Notes: generated by a model from the letters alone, not told the origin. A DNA stretch of 32,842 nucleotides from an uncultured Prevotella sp. (GCA_900316565.1 ONDK01000022.1:1-32842), one strand, 5' to 3'; shown: positions 24,401-32,755, numbered from the stretch's first letter. Numbers and translations: made by a program.

Positions 24401-25894
24401 ATGACAGACATAGGGAACATAGCAAGTACGCTCACGACGTTTCTTCTCCAGCCTGACAAAGACTGGTCGGTGGCGTCGTACCAGTTCTTTGCTGTCTTCA
24501 TCATCTTCTACATTATATATATAGGGGTGTGCAGGAGCCGCCGGAGCGTCGTCCTCTCATACGTCATCATATTCAGTCTGTTCTTCGCATGGAAAGCCAA
24601 CGGTCTGATGATGCTGCTCCTTCCCGCCACAACGGTAATATCATGGTGGGGCACACGCGCTATGATGCGCGCCAGAAGTCACCGCAGACTTTGGCTGACA
24701 GCGATAATCCTCATTGACCTTGCACCACTCATATACTTCAAATACACTAATTTCCTGCTGTCGGTATTCGGCGGGATGCTGCAACGCAACTTCGCTCCAC
24801 TCGACATTATCCTTCCAGTGGGTCTATCGTTCTACACCTTCCAGGCCATAAGTTATTCCGTTGACGTATATAAATGGAGGTTTACAAGAGAGACTCCCCT
24901 ACTCTATTATGCTTTCTACCTCACATTCTTTCCCCTGCTCCTCGCAGGACCAATCACCAGGGCAGAGGTTCTCATACCGCAGATATCCGTCTTCAGCTCA
25001 CAGAATGCGGCGATGAAGCCTCGTACTTCCAATCTGGCGTACAAGGGATTATGGCTCATCATGGCTGGACTGATAAAGAAAGCTGTCATCGCCGACTACA
25101 TAGCACAGTTCAATAATCTTGTCTTCGCCGACCCGACGGCCTACTCGGGCTTTGAAAATCTAATGGCCACGCTGGGCTTCACACTGCAAATATTCTGCGA
25201 TTTCTCAGGATACAGCGATATATCTATAGGTCTGGCAGCACTGATGGGATTCGACCTTCACGACAACTTCAACTTCCCATATCAAAGCTTGAACCCAACG
25301 GAGTTCTGGCATCGGTGGCATATAGCCCTCTCCACGTGGTTTCGCGACTATATGTATATTCCTCTCGGCGGCAACCGCCATGGACTGGCACGCACTTGTA
25401 TTAACGGGTTTCTTACAATGGTAGTTGCCGGACTGTGGCACGGAGCCACGTGGATGTTCGTCTTATGGGGCTCCTTGCATGGACTGGCACTAGTCGTTCA
25501 TAAAATATGCAAACGACTGTTCCTCGACAGGATACCTGACACACTCATGGTACGCATGGTTAGTTGGGCCATGATGTTCTCGTTCGTTTGTATAACATGG
25601 ATTTTCTTCCGCGCCGACAGCATCACGACGGCCACAGGGATAATCGGGAGAATCGCCAACGGCATATCTTCCGCCGATATCATTGCGTTTCTCAACGCAC
25701 GACCGCTATGGATGCTGCTCACCGCATTGGGCCTGGAGCTCCACAGCATACGCCGGGAGGACTACGACTGGCTGGAAAGGAAGTTCATTGGGCTGCCATG
25801 GTTGGTGAAGTTCGTATGTTTCCTTGCCGTCATCCAACTGGTCATCAGCTTCAGCCAACAGTATGTCCAGCCATTCATATACACGAAATTCTAG
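24401..25894 (+). CDS. MBOAT-family membrane O-acyltransferase
   Basis: A polytopic membrane protein of 497 residues related to AlgI and DltB. Many hydrophobic helices run from residue 25 to the end. Family blocks are LPVGLSFYTFQAISYSVDVY (about 145), PLLLAGPITRA, FCDFSGYSDISIG, FWHRWHIALSTWFRDYMYIP and the catalytic-histidine block GLWHGATWMFVLWGSLHG. The family moves acyl groups to extracellular polysaccharide or teichoic-acid-like acceptors. Next to an SGNH hydrolase it probably forms a surface acylation pair. No polysaccharide synthesis genes lie in the window, so the polymer is not identified. Confidence 0.94.
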   Translation: MTDIGNIASTLTTFLLQPDKDWSVASYQFFAVFIIFYIIYIGVCRSRRSVVLSYVIIFSLFFAWKANGLMMLLLPATTVISWWGTRAMMRARSHRRLWLTAIILIDLAPLIYFKYTNFLLSVFGGMLQRNFAPLDIILPVGLSFYTFQAISYSVDVYKWRFTRETPLLYYAFYLTFFPLLLAGPITRAEVLIPQISVFSSQNAAMKPRTSNLAYKGLWLIMAGLIKKAVIADYIAQFNNLVFADPTAYSGFENLMATLGFTLQIFCDFSGYSDISIGLAALMGFDLHDNFNFPYQSLNPTEFWHRWHIALSTWFRDYMYIPLGGNRHGLARTCINGFLTMVVAGLWHGATWMFVLWGSLHGLALVVHKICKRLFLDRIPDTLMVRMVSWAMMFSFVCITWIFFRADSITTATGIIGRIANGISSADIIAFLNARPLWMLLTALGLELHSIRREDYDWLERKFIGLPWLVKFVCFLAVIQLVISFSQQYVQPFIYTKF

Positions 25895-25961
25895 CACTAC
25901 CGAAACTTGCGTTTTTATGCGACAAGGGCATAGTGACATACGAAAAAAGTTTACATGGAAA

Positions 25962-26071
25962 CAATACCTATGCTTTTGCGTTGTAAAAGCATAGGTTTTA
26001 CCTCCTAAAAGCATATGTTTTACCTCCTAAAAGGTATGCTTTTACAACGTAAAAGCATTGGTTTTACAAAT
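25962..26071. repeat. Five-unit 22-bp tandem repeat
   Basis: Units start at 25962, 25984, 26006, 26028 and 26050, each 22 bp. Units 2 and 3 share TAAAAGCAT(A/T)(G/T)GTTTTACCTCC apart from one position; unit 4 carries the inverted core GGTATGCTTTTAC, and unit 1 is the most diverged. The core is near-palindromic, so the array can fold: CCTATGCTTTT (25968-25978) pairs with AAAAGCATAGG (25985-25995). It fills the first half of a 332-base convergent gap between the MBOAT and TPR genes. The rest (26072-26226) holds no gene; eight As at 26180-26187, beside weak GC-rich hairpins, could end minus-strand transcription. Confidence 0.85.
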
Positions 26072-26226
26072 CACTGAAAATCAAAGCATTACGAAGACAA
26101 TCAAAGACAGTTCGGGTGATGAAATATTATTACAATCATTCGAGCACGACAAGCAGTATTTAACGTAGACCTACAGTGTAAAAAAAACGATAACGCTGCC
26201 AGCGCAGTGCGTGACTGGTGTTTTTC

Positions 26227-26823
26227 TTACCGAGACTTTGAAGAAATCTTATCGTCTTTCTTCCGTTTGTAGAGCCGCTCCGTACTGAGTATTGTCTGCC
26301 GGAGGTTTATGGCGGAGATGAAATTTGGCCACCGCTTAAGGATGTATTCAAGCTGTTGCTTGGCAATGTCATAGGCGTTGACCTGGGCATAGCAGTATGC
26401 ACGGTTGTACCAATAGTCCTTGTTGTCAGGGTTCATCTCTATGGCACGGGTGAAGTCGGCCACGGCACTGTCGTATTTCTCTTCTCTTAGACGCGACATG
26501 GCACGGAGCTCAAAGTAATCGACAAAGAATGGATTCAAATCTATAGCCCTGGTACAGTCACTCTCCGCACCTTTATAATCGTCAAGATGGTATTTAGATA
26601 CGCCACTAAGATACCAAGCCTCATTCTTGTCGGGACGAAGTCCGACAACACGCTGGAAAATCTGCATCGCCACGACATAATAACCATTGTCGAGTGATGA
26701 CCGGCCTTCGTCCATGAGCTTCTTGATATTGTATTGGGCAAATAACGGCAGGCACAAAACAAGAAGGACAACCGTAATGGCTGTCCGTCTAAGAGTATGA
26801 AGATAAGCAAGCTTCCTCTCCAT
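26227..26823 (-). CDS. Secreted tetratricopeptide-repeat protein
   Basis: A protein of 198 residues. The frame could begin at a GTG at 26874, but the ATG at 26823, preceded by GGAAGA, gives a proper signal peptide: basic MERKLAYLHTLRRT, hydrophobic core, and cleavage after LFA. Four or so TPR units follow: DEGRSSLDNGYYVVAMQIFQ, NEAWYLSGVSKYHLDDYKGA, DYFELRAMSRLREEKYDSAV and DYWYNRAYCYAQVNAYDIAK. It ends in a Lys/Ser-rich tail. TPRs bind other proteins; no partner is evident. It follows def by 80 bases, in a yqgF-def-TPR order I recall as common in Bacteroidales. Confidence 0.88.
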   Translation of the reverse strand: MERKLAYLHTLRRTAITVVLLVLCLPLFAQYNIKKLMDEGRSSLDNGYYVVAMQIFQRVVGLRPDKNEAWYLSGVSKYHLDDYKGAESDCTRAIDLNPFFVDYFELRAMSRLREEKYDSAVADFTRAIEMNPDNKDYWYNRAYCYAQVNAYDIAKQQLEYILKRWPNFISAINLRQTILSTERLYKRKKDDKISSKSR

Positions 26824-26902
26824 TCTTCCGTGTTCCTTCTTGTTTGCTGATTTACGTATGGAGCAAGGCTCCACCGTTCTATGTTTCTGTTTGAGAAAGT
26901 CC

Positions 26903-27463
26903 TTACTTCTTATGGAATTTTAAGCGGTATCCGCAACGGACGCGTCCGTCAACAAGCGCCTTAAGCTTGCTGCGTATCATCTGCTTCCGGAAAGGACTGA
27001 GATGGTCGATGAAGAGCCGTCCCTCGAGGTGGTCGAACTCATGCTGCATCACACGAGCGAGATACCCATCGACCCATTCGTCGTGAGGAGTGAGGTTCTC
27101 GTCGAGCCACTTGGCGTGGACACGTGTAGACCGTTTCACCGACTCATGGATGCCAGGGAGGGAGAGGCAACCCTCTTCCATCGTCTCAGTGTTGTCCTCA
27201 TCGGTCTCTAAGATATGACCATTAATGAAAGCGTGCTTGAACCCCTTATATTCCGGAAGCTCATCGCTCAGTGGCTCAAGATCAATGATAACCACGCGGA
27301 TGCTCTTTCCAATCTGCGGAGCGGCGAGTCCTACGCCATCGCTGGCGGTATTGGTCTCAAACATATCCTGAATAAGCTCTTTCAGATTGGGATAATCGGT
27401 CGGGATATCCTGCGCTACCTTACGGAGTACAGGCTGACCGTATGCGTATATTGGTAATGTCAT
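26903..27463 (-). CDS. def: Peptide deformylase
   Basis: Removes the formyl group from the first methionine of new proteins. All three family motifs are intact: GVGLAAPQIG (residues 43-52), EGCLSLPGI with metal ligand Cys99, and QHEFDHLEG with His141, catalytic Glu142 and His145. Its 186 residues are usual. The C-terminal tail KFHKK is basic. It lies between ruvX/yqgF and the TPR gene on the same strand. Confidence 0.97.
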   Translation of the reverse strand: MTLPIYAYGQPVLRKVAQDIPTDYPNLKELIQDMFETNTASDGVGLAAPQIGKSIRVVIIDLEPLSDELPEYKGFKHAFINGHILETDEDNTETMEEGCLSLPGIHESVKRSTRVHAKWLDENLTPHDEWVDGYLARVMQHEFDHLEGRLFIDHLSPFRKQMIRSKLKALVDGRVRCGYRLKFHKK

Positions 27464-27572
27464 TAATATAATTGATTTGTAATTGACTGTGTTCTGTTGG
27501 CAGTTTCACACTGTTCGAGAAGCATATGAAACTGCAGTAACTTCTAAATTCCCTGTTTCTATGTTCCGTTTG

Positions 27573-27992
27573 CTACAAGCCCTTCGACTTCATATAGTCC
27601 TGGAGAATTATCGTTGCTGATATCTCATCGACAAGGCCTTTATCCTCACGTCGCCGTTTCTTGCCCACTCCACCGGTTATCATTGCCTGATGGGCGATGA
27701 CAGAGGTGAAACGCTCATCATAATAAACTATGGGCACGCCAGGGAAGGCTTTCTTCCAACGGTTTACGAACTGCTCCACACGTCCCAAGTTCTCACTGGG
27801 CTGGCCATTGGGCTGTGTAGGCCGTCCAATAACTATTTCCTCGACGCTCTCACTAGAGATGTAACTCTTGAGATAGTCGAACAGTTCGGAAGTCTGGACA
27901 GTGGTAAGTCCGTTGGCAATAATTTTCAAAGGATCGGTAACCGCAAGTCCGGTTCGTTTTTTACCGTAGTCGATAGAGAGTATTCTTCCCAT
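27573..27992 (-). CDS. ruvX: Holliday junction resolvase-like / pre-16S rRNA nuclease YqgF
   Basis: A small RNase H-fold protein of 139 residues. In E. coli YqgF (RuvX) is needed for 16S rRNA 5' maturation; the resolvase role is less certain. Motifs seen: ILSIDYGKKRTGLAVTD with catalytic Asp, EEIVIGRPTQPNGQPSE, VPIVYYDERFTS with catalytic Glu, and KGLVDEISATIILQDYM with the last acidic residue. It begins a minus-strand group with def and the TPR gene; the 109-base gap to def may or may not hold a separate promoter. Confidence 0.94.
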   Translation of the reverse strand: MGRILSIDYGKKRTGLAVTDPLKIIANGLTTVQTSELFDYLKSYISSESVEEIVIGRPTQPNGQPSENLGRVEQFVNRWKKAFPGVPIVYYDERFTSVIAHQAMITGGVGKKRRREDKGLVDEISATIILQDYMKSKGL

Positions 27993-28099
27993 ATTCCAAA
28001 GTATTCAAGCCTGTGCTGAAGAGATTATGACATACTGAAACCATGCAGCCTTAAAGCCGACAGGCCAGAAGGCTGACAAGTTCCTGTATCCATCTCAGC

Positions 28100-28618
28100 T
28101 TACTTTGCGAGAATCCATGCATCACCCTTAGGATTGTACATGGAGCCCTTTATGGCATTGCGGCTGCTGACGGCCTCACTCTTGGTGTCGGCTGTTGCGG
28201 AGAGCACACGATAGAAAGGAGTACCGTTAATGTCGGCAGAGACAACAGAAGCCTTGTAGCCAGCATGCTGCAGACGAGAGAGAAGGTCGTCAGCATTAGC
28301 CTTGATGGAGAATGAGCCAATAACGACGCTATAGGCCTTCAGGGGCTCACCACTCTCATAGGAAACGTTCTCGTGGCGCACAGGGACATTGTCGTTGTTG
28401 TCGACGACTGCTGTCTGGTCAACGGACTTCTGTTCCACGGGTGCCACTACTGGAACGTCAGTGTCAGCCTGCTTGTTTGCGTTCTCATTGTTATTATATG
28501 CAGCCTCCTGCGCCTGAGCCTTGTCATAGGCTTTGCGGTAAGCACTTTCGCTCGATTTACAACTTGTGAAGGCCATAGCAACACACATTGCTGCGCCTAA
28601 TACCATGATTTTCTTCAT
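28100..28618 (-). CDS. SPOR-domain lipoprotein
   Basis: A protein of 172 residues with a lipoprotein signal (MAFTSC, Cys20), a long disordered linker rich in Ala, Asn, Gln and Asp (about 25-85), and a C-terminal SPOR domain (YSVVIGSFSIKANADDLLSRL, AGYKASVVSADINGTPFYRV). The final IKGSMYNPKGDAWILAK block is a common end of this Bacteroidales group. It likely sits in the inner leaflet of the outer membrane with the SPOR domain touching peptidoglycan. It appears monocistronic and is divergent from the small membrane-protein cluster. Confidence 0.92.
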   Translation of the reverse strand: MKKIMVLGAAMCVAMAFTSCKSSESAYRKAYDKAQAQEAAYNNNENANKQADTDVPVVAPVEQKSVDQTAVVDNNDNVPVRHENVSYESGEPLKAYSVVIGSFSIKANADDLLSRLQHAGYKASVVSADINGTPFYRVLSATADTKSEAVSSRNAIKGSMYNPKGDAWILAK

Positions 28619-28771
28619 AATTCAAATTCGGTTTATTGTTATTTATGTTTTGCTTTAACACATTTATTTTGCGAAGATACTAAATAATACGCAAAACACA
28701 TCTGCAAGGCCACATAAAGTTTGTTAAATAAAGGTTTTACAACTTTTTTAACAATAAATAGTCTGGAAATG

Positions 28772-28803
28772 ATTGCAAGTAATGAAAAGATTGCCTAAAT
28801 TTG
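28772..28803 (+). promoter_or_regulatory. Promoter of the small membrane-protein cluster
   Basis: ATTG (28772-28775), 20 bases, TAAATTTG (28796-28803); the -7 box is a full match. The in-frame TTG at 28801 lies inside this box, so the ATG at 28837 is the likely start of the first gene. Confidence 0.7.
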
Positions 28804-28836
28804 CGATTGGAAACATCTTATAAAAACAATACTATT

Positions 28837-29055
28837 ATGAAAACATTAGGTTACATTGGCGCTTTCCTGGGCGGTGCCATCGCTGGAACAGCCCTCGGTT
28901 TACTGTTGGCTCCTGAGAAGGGAGCAGATACCCGCACGAAGATTGCAGACGCCGTTGACGACTTTTGCAAGAAGCACGACATAAAGCTGTCGCGCAAGGA
29001 GATGGATGATTTCGTCGATGACATCAAGGACTCCACCGACGCTACTGCTGAATAA
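28837..29055 (+). CDS. YtxH-like small membrane protein
   Basis: A protein of 72 residues. Residues 1-25 are a glycine-rich membrane segment (YIGAFLGGAIAGTALGLLLAPEKG), the YtxH-like signature with the APEKG(A/S)-x-TR motif; the rest is charged, probably helical. Such proteins are often linked to stress or stationary phase. It is first of three small genes with gaps of nine and two bases, resembling in layout the E. coli elaB/yqjD-yqjE-yqjK cluster. Function is unknown. Confidence 0.85.
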   Translation: MKTLGYIGAFLGGAIAGTALGLLLAPEKGADTRTKIADAVDDFCKKHDIKLSRKEMDDFVDDIKDSTDATAE

Positions 29056-29064
29056 CTCTACGGT

Positions 29065-29418
29065 ATGTTCTCAAACGACAATAATGTAGAGACGATAGCA
29101 CAGCTTGTCGAGGTGCTGAAACATTATATCGGGCTTCAGTCTGAATACGTGAAGCTCGATGTAATTGAGAAGGTTGTGCGCCTGATGACGGTTATCACCG
29201 TTACGGCGGTACTATGCCTGCTCCTGACCTTGGCGCTGATATACTTCTCGTTTGCGGCAGCATACGCCATAGCTCCTCTCGTCCATTCCATCGCTGCAGG
29301 CTTTCTGATTATAGGCGGCGTCTATCTTCTGTTGTTGATAGTTTTCATCGTGTTCCGCCACAAACTTGTGGAACGTCCACTTGTGAGGTTCTTAGCTAAT
29401 TTATTAATGTCAAAATAG
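29065..29418 (+). CDS. Phage-holin-like / YqjE family membrane protein
   Basis: A protein of 117 residues with an amphipathic N-terminal helix (IAQLVEVLKHYIGLQSEYVKL) and two strong membrane helices (about 42-66 and 70-100), then a basic RHKLVERPLVRF. This matches the DUF1469/holin superfamily III layout also called YqjE-like. Despite the family name there is no phage context. It is the second gene of the small cluster; it probably works with the YtxH-like and third protein at the inner membrane. The role is inferred from layout only. Confidence 0.82.
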   Translation: MFSNDNNVETIAQLVEVLKHYIGLQSEYVKLDVIEKVVRLMTVITVTAVLCLLLTLALIYFSFAAAYAIAPLVHSIAAGFLIIGGVYLLLLIVFIVFRHKLVERPLVRFLANLLMSK

Positions 29419-29420
29419 TC

Positions 29421-29681
29421 ATGGCAGAATATCAGGAAATAAAGGAATCGCCATCATACAGAACGCTGGAGGAAATCCGACTGCGCAAGAGTCAGTTGCT
29501 TGTCGACATCACAAAAGATGGCAACAAGGTGGAGAAGCTATGGAACAACCTGTTTCATAAGTCGCCCGACAAGGGGAAGAAAACTGCGGGAAGACGCATG
29601 TCGAGCATTGTTTCGACAGGTGCCAGCGTGGTAGACGGATTGATTCTGGGATGGAAACTTTACCGGAAGTTCAAGAGGTAA
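29421..29681 (+). CDS. Small conserved protein, third gene of the YtxH/YqjE-like cluster
   Basis: A protein of 86 residues, mostly charged, with a coiled N-terminal helix (TLEEIRLRKSQLLVDITKD) and a weakly hydrophobic C-terminal segment (SSIVSTGASVVDGLILGWKLYRKF) that could associate with the membrane. It resembles E. coli YqjK in position and general make-up, though I cannot show homology. It begins two bases after the holin-like gene, so translation is probably coupled. A good terminator follows. Confidence 0.82.
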   Translation: MAEYQEIKESPSYRTLEEIRLRKSQLLVDITKDGNKVEKLWNNLFHKSPDKGKKTAGRRMSSIVSTGASVVDGLILGWKLYRKFKR

Positions 29682-29695
29682 GGATATTTTGAGAA

Positions 29696-29727
29696 AAGGG
29701 AAAGGACATCTTTCCCTTCTGTTTTTT
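29696..29727 (+). terminator. Terminator of the small membrane-protein cluster
   Basis: AAGGGAAAG (29696-29704) pairs with CTTTCCCTT (29710-29718) around a five-base loop, followed three bases later by six Ts (29722-29727). Confidence 0.85.
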
Positions 29728-29771
29728 ATGATTAAAGTAGGAAAACCTTATTATCCCGGGCTTTTTTCGGT

Positions 29772-30587
29772 TTAAACCGTTATCTTAAGACCATCATAAG
29801 CGAAATGAAAGCCTTCCGGCAGGCGCTTGTCCGCATCCGGATGGAGACCTATCTCATGGGTCATGTGGATAAAATAAGTCCTTTTGGCACCGATGCGACG
29901 CGAAAAATCCACTGCGTCATCAACGAGTTGATGTGAATGATGGGGCTTCTCAAAACGCAACGCGTTTACGACCAGTGTGCCAACACCCTGGAGGTAAGGA
30001 ATTTCCTCATCGGAGATGGATTTCATATCCGTGATATAAGCGAGGCTGCCAAAGCGGAAACCAAGGATAGGGAGCTTGTCGTGCATCACCTCAATAGGCT
30101 CTATCTCAATGTCGCCTACCCGGAATATGTCATGCTTATTTATTGTGTGTATGTTCAACTTTGGGACACCAGGGTACAGGTGTTCAGCAAAGCAATATGG
30201 CATCGTAGTGTGGAGTCCGTCAACAGTACCCTTATTGGCATAGATATCAACATCACCAAGCTTGCAAAAAGGACGCAGGTCGTCGAGTCCTCCCACATGA
30301 TCGTAGTGGATATGGGTAAGCAGGACACCATCAATCTTACGGAATGGCTGGCGAAGAATTTGCTGCCGAAAGTCAGGCCCACAGTCGATGAGCACACGTG
30401 TGGCTGGAGTCTCAAGCAAGGCGGAGGTCCGCAGGCGGCTATCCCGCGGATCTTTACTCCGGCAAACGGCGCAGTTGCAACCTATAAGAGGAACGCCTTG
30501 CGACGTGCCGGTACCCAAAAAGGTTAAGGTACGGGGGCCCTCATTTTTAAAAGTTTTACTGGATGTTTCTTCCTTTGATAAAGCCAT
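29772..30587 (-). CDS. MBL-fold metal-dependent hydrolase, PhnP-like
   Basis: A protein of 271 residues. After a polar lead of about 20 residues the metallo-beta-lactamase fold begins with LTFLGTGTSQGVPLIGC. CNCAVCRS is the cysteine cluster found in PhnP-type phosphodiesterases. The metal motif LTHIHYDHVGGLDDLRPF supplies HxHxDH, and ITDMKSIS and HSHQLVDDAVDF give later ligands. PhnP hydrolyses cyclic phosphodiesters, but no phosphonate genes are nearby, so the substrate here is open. AAGGAG lies about 12 bases before the ATG. Confidence 0.9.
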   Translation of the reverse strand: MALSKEETSSKTFKNEGPRTLTFLGTGTSQGVPLIGCNCAVCRSKDPRDSRLRTSALLETPATRVLIDCGPDFRQQILRQPFRKIDGVLLTHIHYDHVGGLDDLRPFCKLGDVDIYANKGTVDGLHTTMPYCFAEHLYPGVPKLNIHTINKHDIFRVGDIEIEPIEVMHDKLPILGFRFGSLAYITDMKSISDEEIPYLQGVGTLVVNALRFEKPHHSHQLVDDAVDFSRRIGAKRTYFIHMTHEIGLHPDADKRLPEGFHFAYDGLKITV

Positions 30588-30695
30588 CGCTCTTCTGCTC
30601 CTTTTTTATTCTGCTGTTGTTATACCGTTTTGTGTTGATTGTTGAATTGTCGGTTTATCACACACCGGCAGACTCCCCTGGGACTGTATTTGTCA

Positions 30696-31739
30696 TTAGG
30701 GCTTGATGTTCACCTCCGGATAAAGATCCAGACCGAATTTCTGCTTCACATCATGCCGGATGGTCTGCATTAGACGTACGATATCGCAACCGGAAGCACC
30801 ACCGCGGTTGACCAGGACGAGAGCCTGTTTATCGTGAACGGCGGCCCTTCCGAGGCTCTTCCCTTTCCATCCACACTGGTCTATCATCCACCCTGCCGGT
30901 ATCTTGTACATCATAGTGCCATCAGCTTGCGGGATTTCAAAATACCGAAGATTGGAGAATTCTTTGTGAAGACGCTCAAAGGTAGCGCTGTCAACGATAG
31001 GATTCATGAAGAAACTGCCTGCGTTGCCCTGTACTTTGGGGTCCGGGAGCTTGGCATTTCGTATTTCTATGACCGTGTCGCGGACCTGAAGGGCTGTCGG
31101 AGAGTCGATTCCTTTCTCTGCCAAAGCTCCTCGTATATTACCATAGTCGAGATTCGGACGGAAGGCCCTACTAAACTTATATGTTACATGGGTGATAAGA
31201 TACTTGTCGCGCCACTGGTGCTTGAACCGGCTCTGACGATAGCTGTACTCACAATCGGCATTGGCGAAGTGGACGATGTTGCCCGTTGAAATCTCAACAG
31301 CCTCCACATCATAAATCAAATCTTTGGCCTCCGCACCGTAAGCACCGATATTCTGCACCGCACTAGCACCGACCTCTCCGGGAATGATGCTGAGGTTCTC
31401 CGCGCCATAGAGGTTATGTGAAAGGCTCCACGCCACCACGTCGTCCCAAATCTCACCGGAGCCACAACGGATAAGCTGGCTGTCGACACCGATGGTATCA
31501 TCAGCTTCGACCGGCACAATACCTTTTATAGCGGAATGAAGGACGGTACCGGGATAATCGGCAGTGAGAAGAAGGTCACTGCCACCGCCTAAGATAAGCA
31601 ACGGCCGGTCCTCGTCCGCAAGCGAGCGGACGATAACCTGCGCCTCATCAACGCTGTCATACTCTACGAATCTGCGGCAGTTGACATCTATTCCGAAGGT
31701 ATTGTAGTCGAGAAGATTGAAATTCCGTTCGTCTTTCAT
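30696..31739 (-). CDS. murB: UDP-N-acetylenolpyruvoylglucosamine reductase
   Basis: An FAD-dependent cytoplasmic enzyme that reduces UDP-GlcNAc-enolpyruvate to UDP-MurNAc in peptidoglycan synthesis. FAD-binding blocks are LLILGGGSDLLL and IPGEVGASAVQNIGAYGAE. YRQSRFK carries the substrate-contact loop Tyr/Arg of the E. coli-like type, GNAGSFFMNPIV contains the proton-donor Ser, and YPEVNI has the terminal catalytic Glu. Its 347 residues agree with that longer type. It precedes the MBL gene on the same strand (108-base gap). Confidence 0.97.
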   Translation of the reverse strand: MKDERNFNLLDYNTFGIDVNCRRFVEYDSVDEAQVIVRSLADEDRPLLILGGGSDLLLTADYPGTVLHSAIKGIVPVEADDTIGVDSQLIRCGSGEIWDDVVAWSLSHNLYGAENLSIIPGEVGASAVQNIGAYGAEAKDLIYDVEAVEISTGNIVHFANADCEYSYRQSRFKHQWRDKYLITHVTYKFSRAFRPNLDYGNIRGALAEKGIDSPTALQVRDTVIEIRNAKLPDPKVQGNAGSFFMNPIVDSATFERLHKEFSNLRYFEIPQADGTMMYKIPAGWMIDQCGWKGKSLGRAAVHDKQALVLVNRGGASGCDIVRLMQTIRHDVKQKFGLDLYPEVNIKP

Positions 31740-31835
31740 AATTCTTTCAATTTTAAAAGTTACATAGCCGCTGCAGCAGATGACATCAATGGTGGTGTCC
31801 CTGATATTCGGTTATGCTTTACCTTTAGTCTATCT

Positions 31836-32693
31836 TTAGTACGCGTTAATCTTTACGAGCATCCACTTATTACCCCGGCGCTTGAAGACAAGCTGTGTCT
31901 CCAGTCCGTTCGAGAGGCCTTTGAAGTCGAGAATCTTAGAATTCTCCTCACCATATTTCTGGCCGTAGAGGATATTATAGACAATATTGTCGGGTACCTG
32001 CGGGAGGTATGTGCTCCAGTCGGATGCCGGTATCTTTGTACTTATGATGGTTGTCTCCTCTCCGTTAGGGTCTGCTCCACGGTAAGGAAGCGGATCCTTA
32101 ATCATTCCGGCACCTCTACGGGCGAAGAAAGTCTGCAAGAAATTCAGGAACGACGCATTCCTGGAGTCCTCGAAGCTAATCTTCCTAATCTGGTTAAGAC
32201 GCCACTTGCCGTCCTGATGGTCGAAGCAGTATTGGTCAACGGTACCTTCCTGAAGATGGATTTTCTCTACCACAACAGTATCGAGCTTGGTGGATTTGGC
32301 CAAATCCATCTGCTTCTCATTGTCGAAGATAAGAGTGTAATAGCCCTGTTTGCGGAAGAATTTATCCATCTTCCACTGATTTTTCTGCAAGAGAAACTTA
32401 TGTTCCTGCTTGTCATTGTATGTTATGACGGGTAAAGGCCAGTTGGTCCGTTCCTTCTGAACCTTAGGACTTGCTATGAAGTTGAAGAAGAAGTCGTCAA
32501 ACAGTTGGTCGGCAGCCTTAGGCATAGGTGTTTCGGCGATAATCTCGGCCATAGTGTCGCTGTCCGCCGTGTCCACTACCGCTGTAGCAGTATCAATGCT
32601 GTCGGCATCCTGTGCAGGTTTTGTGTTCTTGCATCCTGTTGTCGACATCATGGCAATGCAAAGCAGGACTACGATGTAAACAGTCTTTCTCAT
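31836..32693 (-). CDS. DUF4348-type lipoprotein
   Basis: A protein of 285 residues with a lipoprotein signal (MMSTTGC, Cys21) and an acidic Asp/Thr/Ala-rich linker (about 25-60). The globular part begins at AADQLFDDFFFNFIASPKVQKER and includes WKMDKFFRKQGYYTLIFDNE, a repeated strand pattern, and a C-terminal block FKGLSNGLETQLVFKRRGNKWMLV. I place it in the DUF4348 family of Bacteroidales lipoproteins; function is unknown. Its leader shares ATTGA-x-AGAATT before the ATG with murB. It lies 96 bases upstream of murB on the same strand. Confidence 0.85.
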   Translation of the reverse strand: MRKTVYIVVLLCIAMMSTTGCKNTKPAQDADSIDTATAVVDTADSDTMAEIIAETPMPKAADQLFDDFFFNFIASPKVQKERTNWPLPVITYNDKQEHKFLLQKNQWKMDKFFRKQGYYTLIFDNEKQMDLAKSTKLDTVVVEKIHLQEGTVDQYCFDHQDGKWRLNQIRKISFEDSRNASFLNFLQTFFARRGAGMIKDPLPYRGADPNGEETTIISTKIPASDWSTYLPQVPDNIVYNILYGQKYGEENSKILDFKGLSNGLETQLVFKRRGNKWMLVKINAY

Positions 32694-32755
32694 AATTCTC
32701 TCAATTTTTCAAATACTTATATATAATGTATCTATCTTAATTCGCTTCTATATAA

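Noticed and set aside
25962-26071. CRISPR array
   Set aside because: The 22-bp units abut directly with no unique spacers, and there are no cas genes.
28801-28836. TTG start for the YtxH-like gene
   Set aside because: It falls inside the TAAATTTG promoter box; the ATG at 28837 begins a normal membrane segment.
29065-29418. Holin-like protein as a sign of prophage
   Set aside because: No endolysin, structural or integrase genes are present; the protein fits the YqjE-like housekeeping family in a stress-type cluster.
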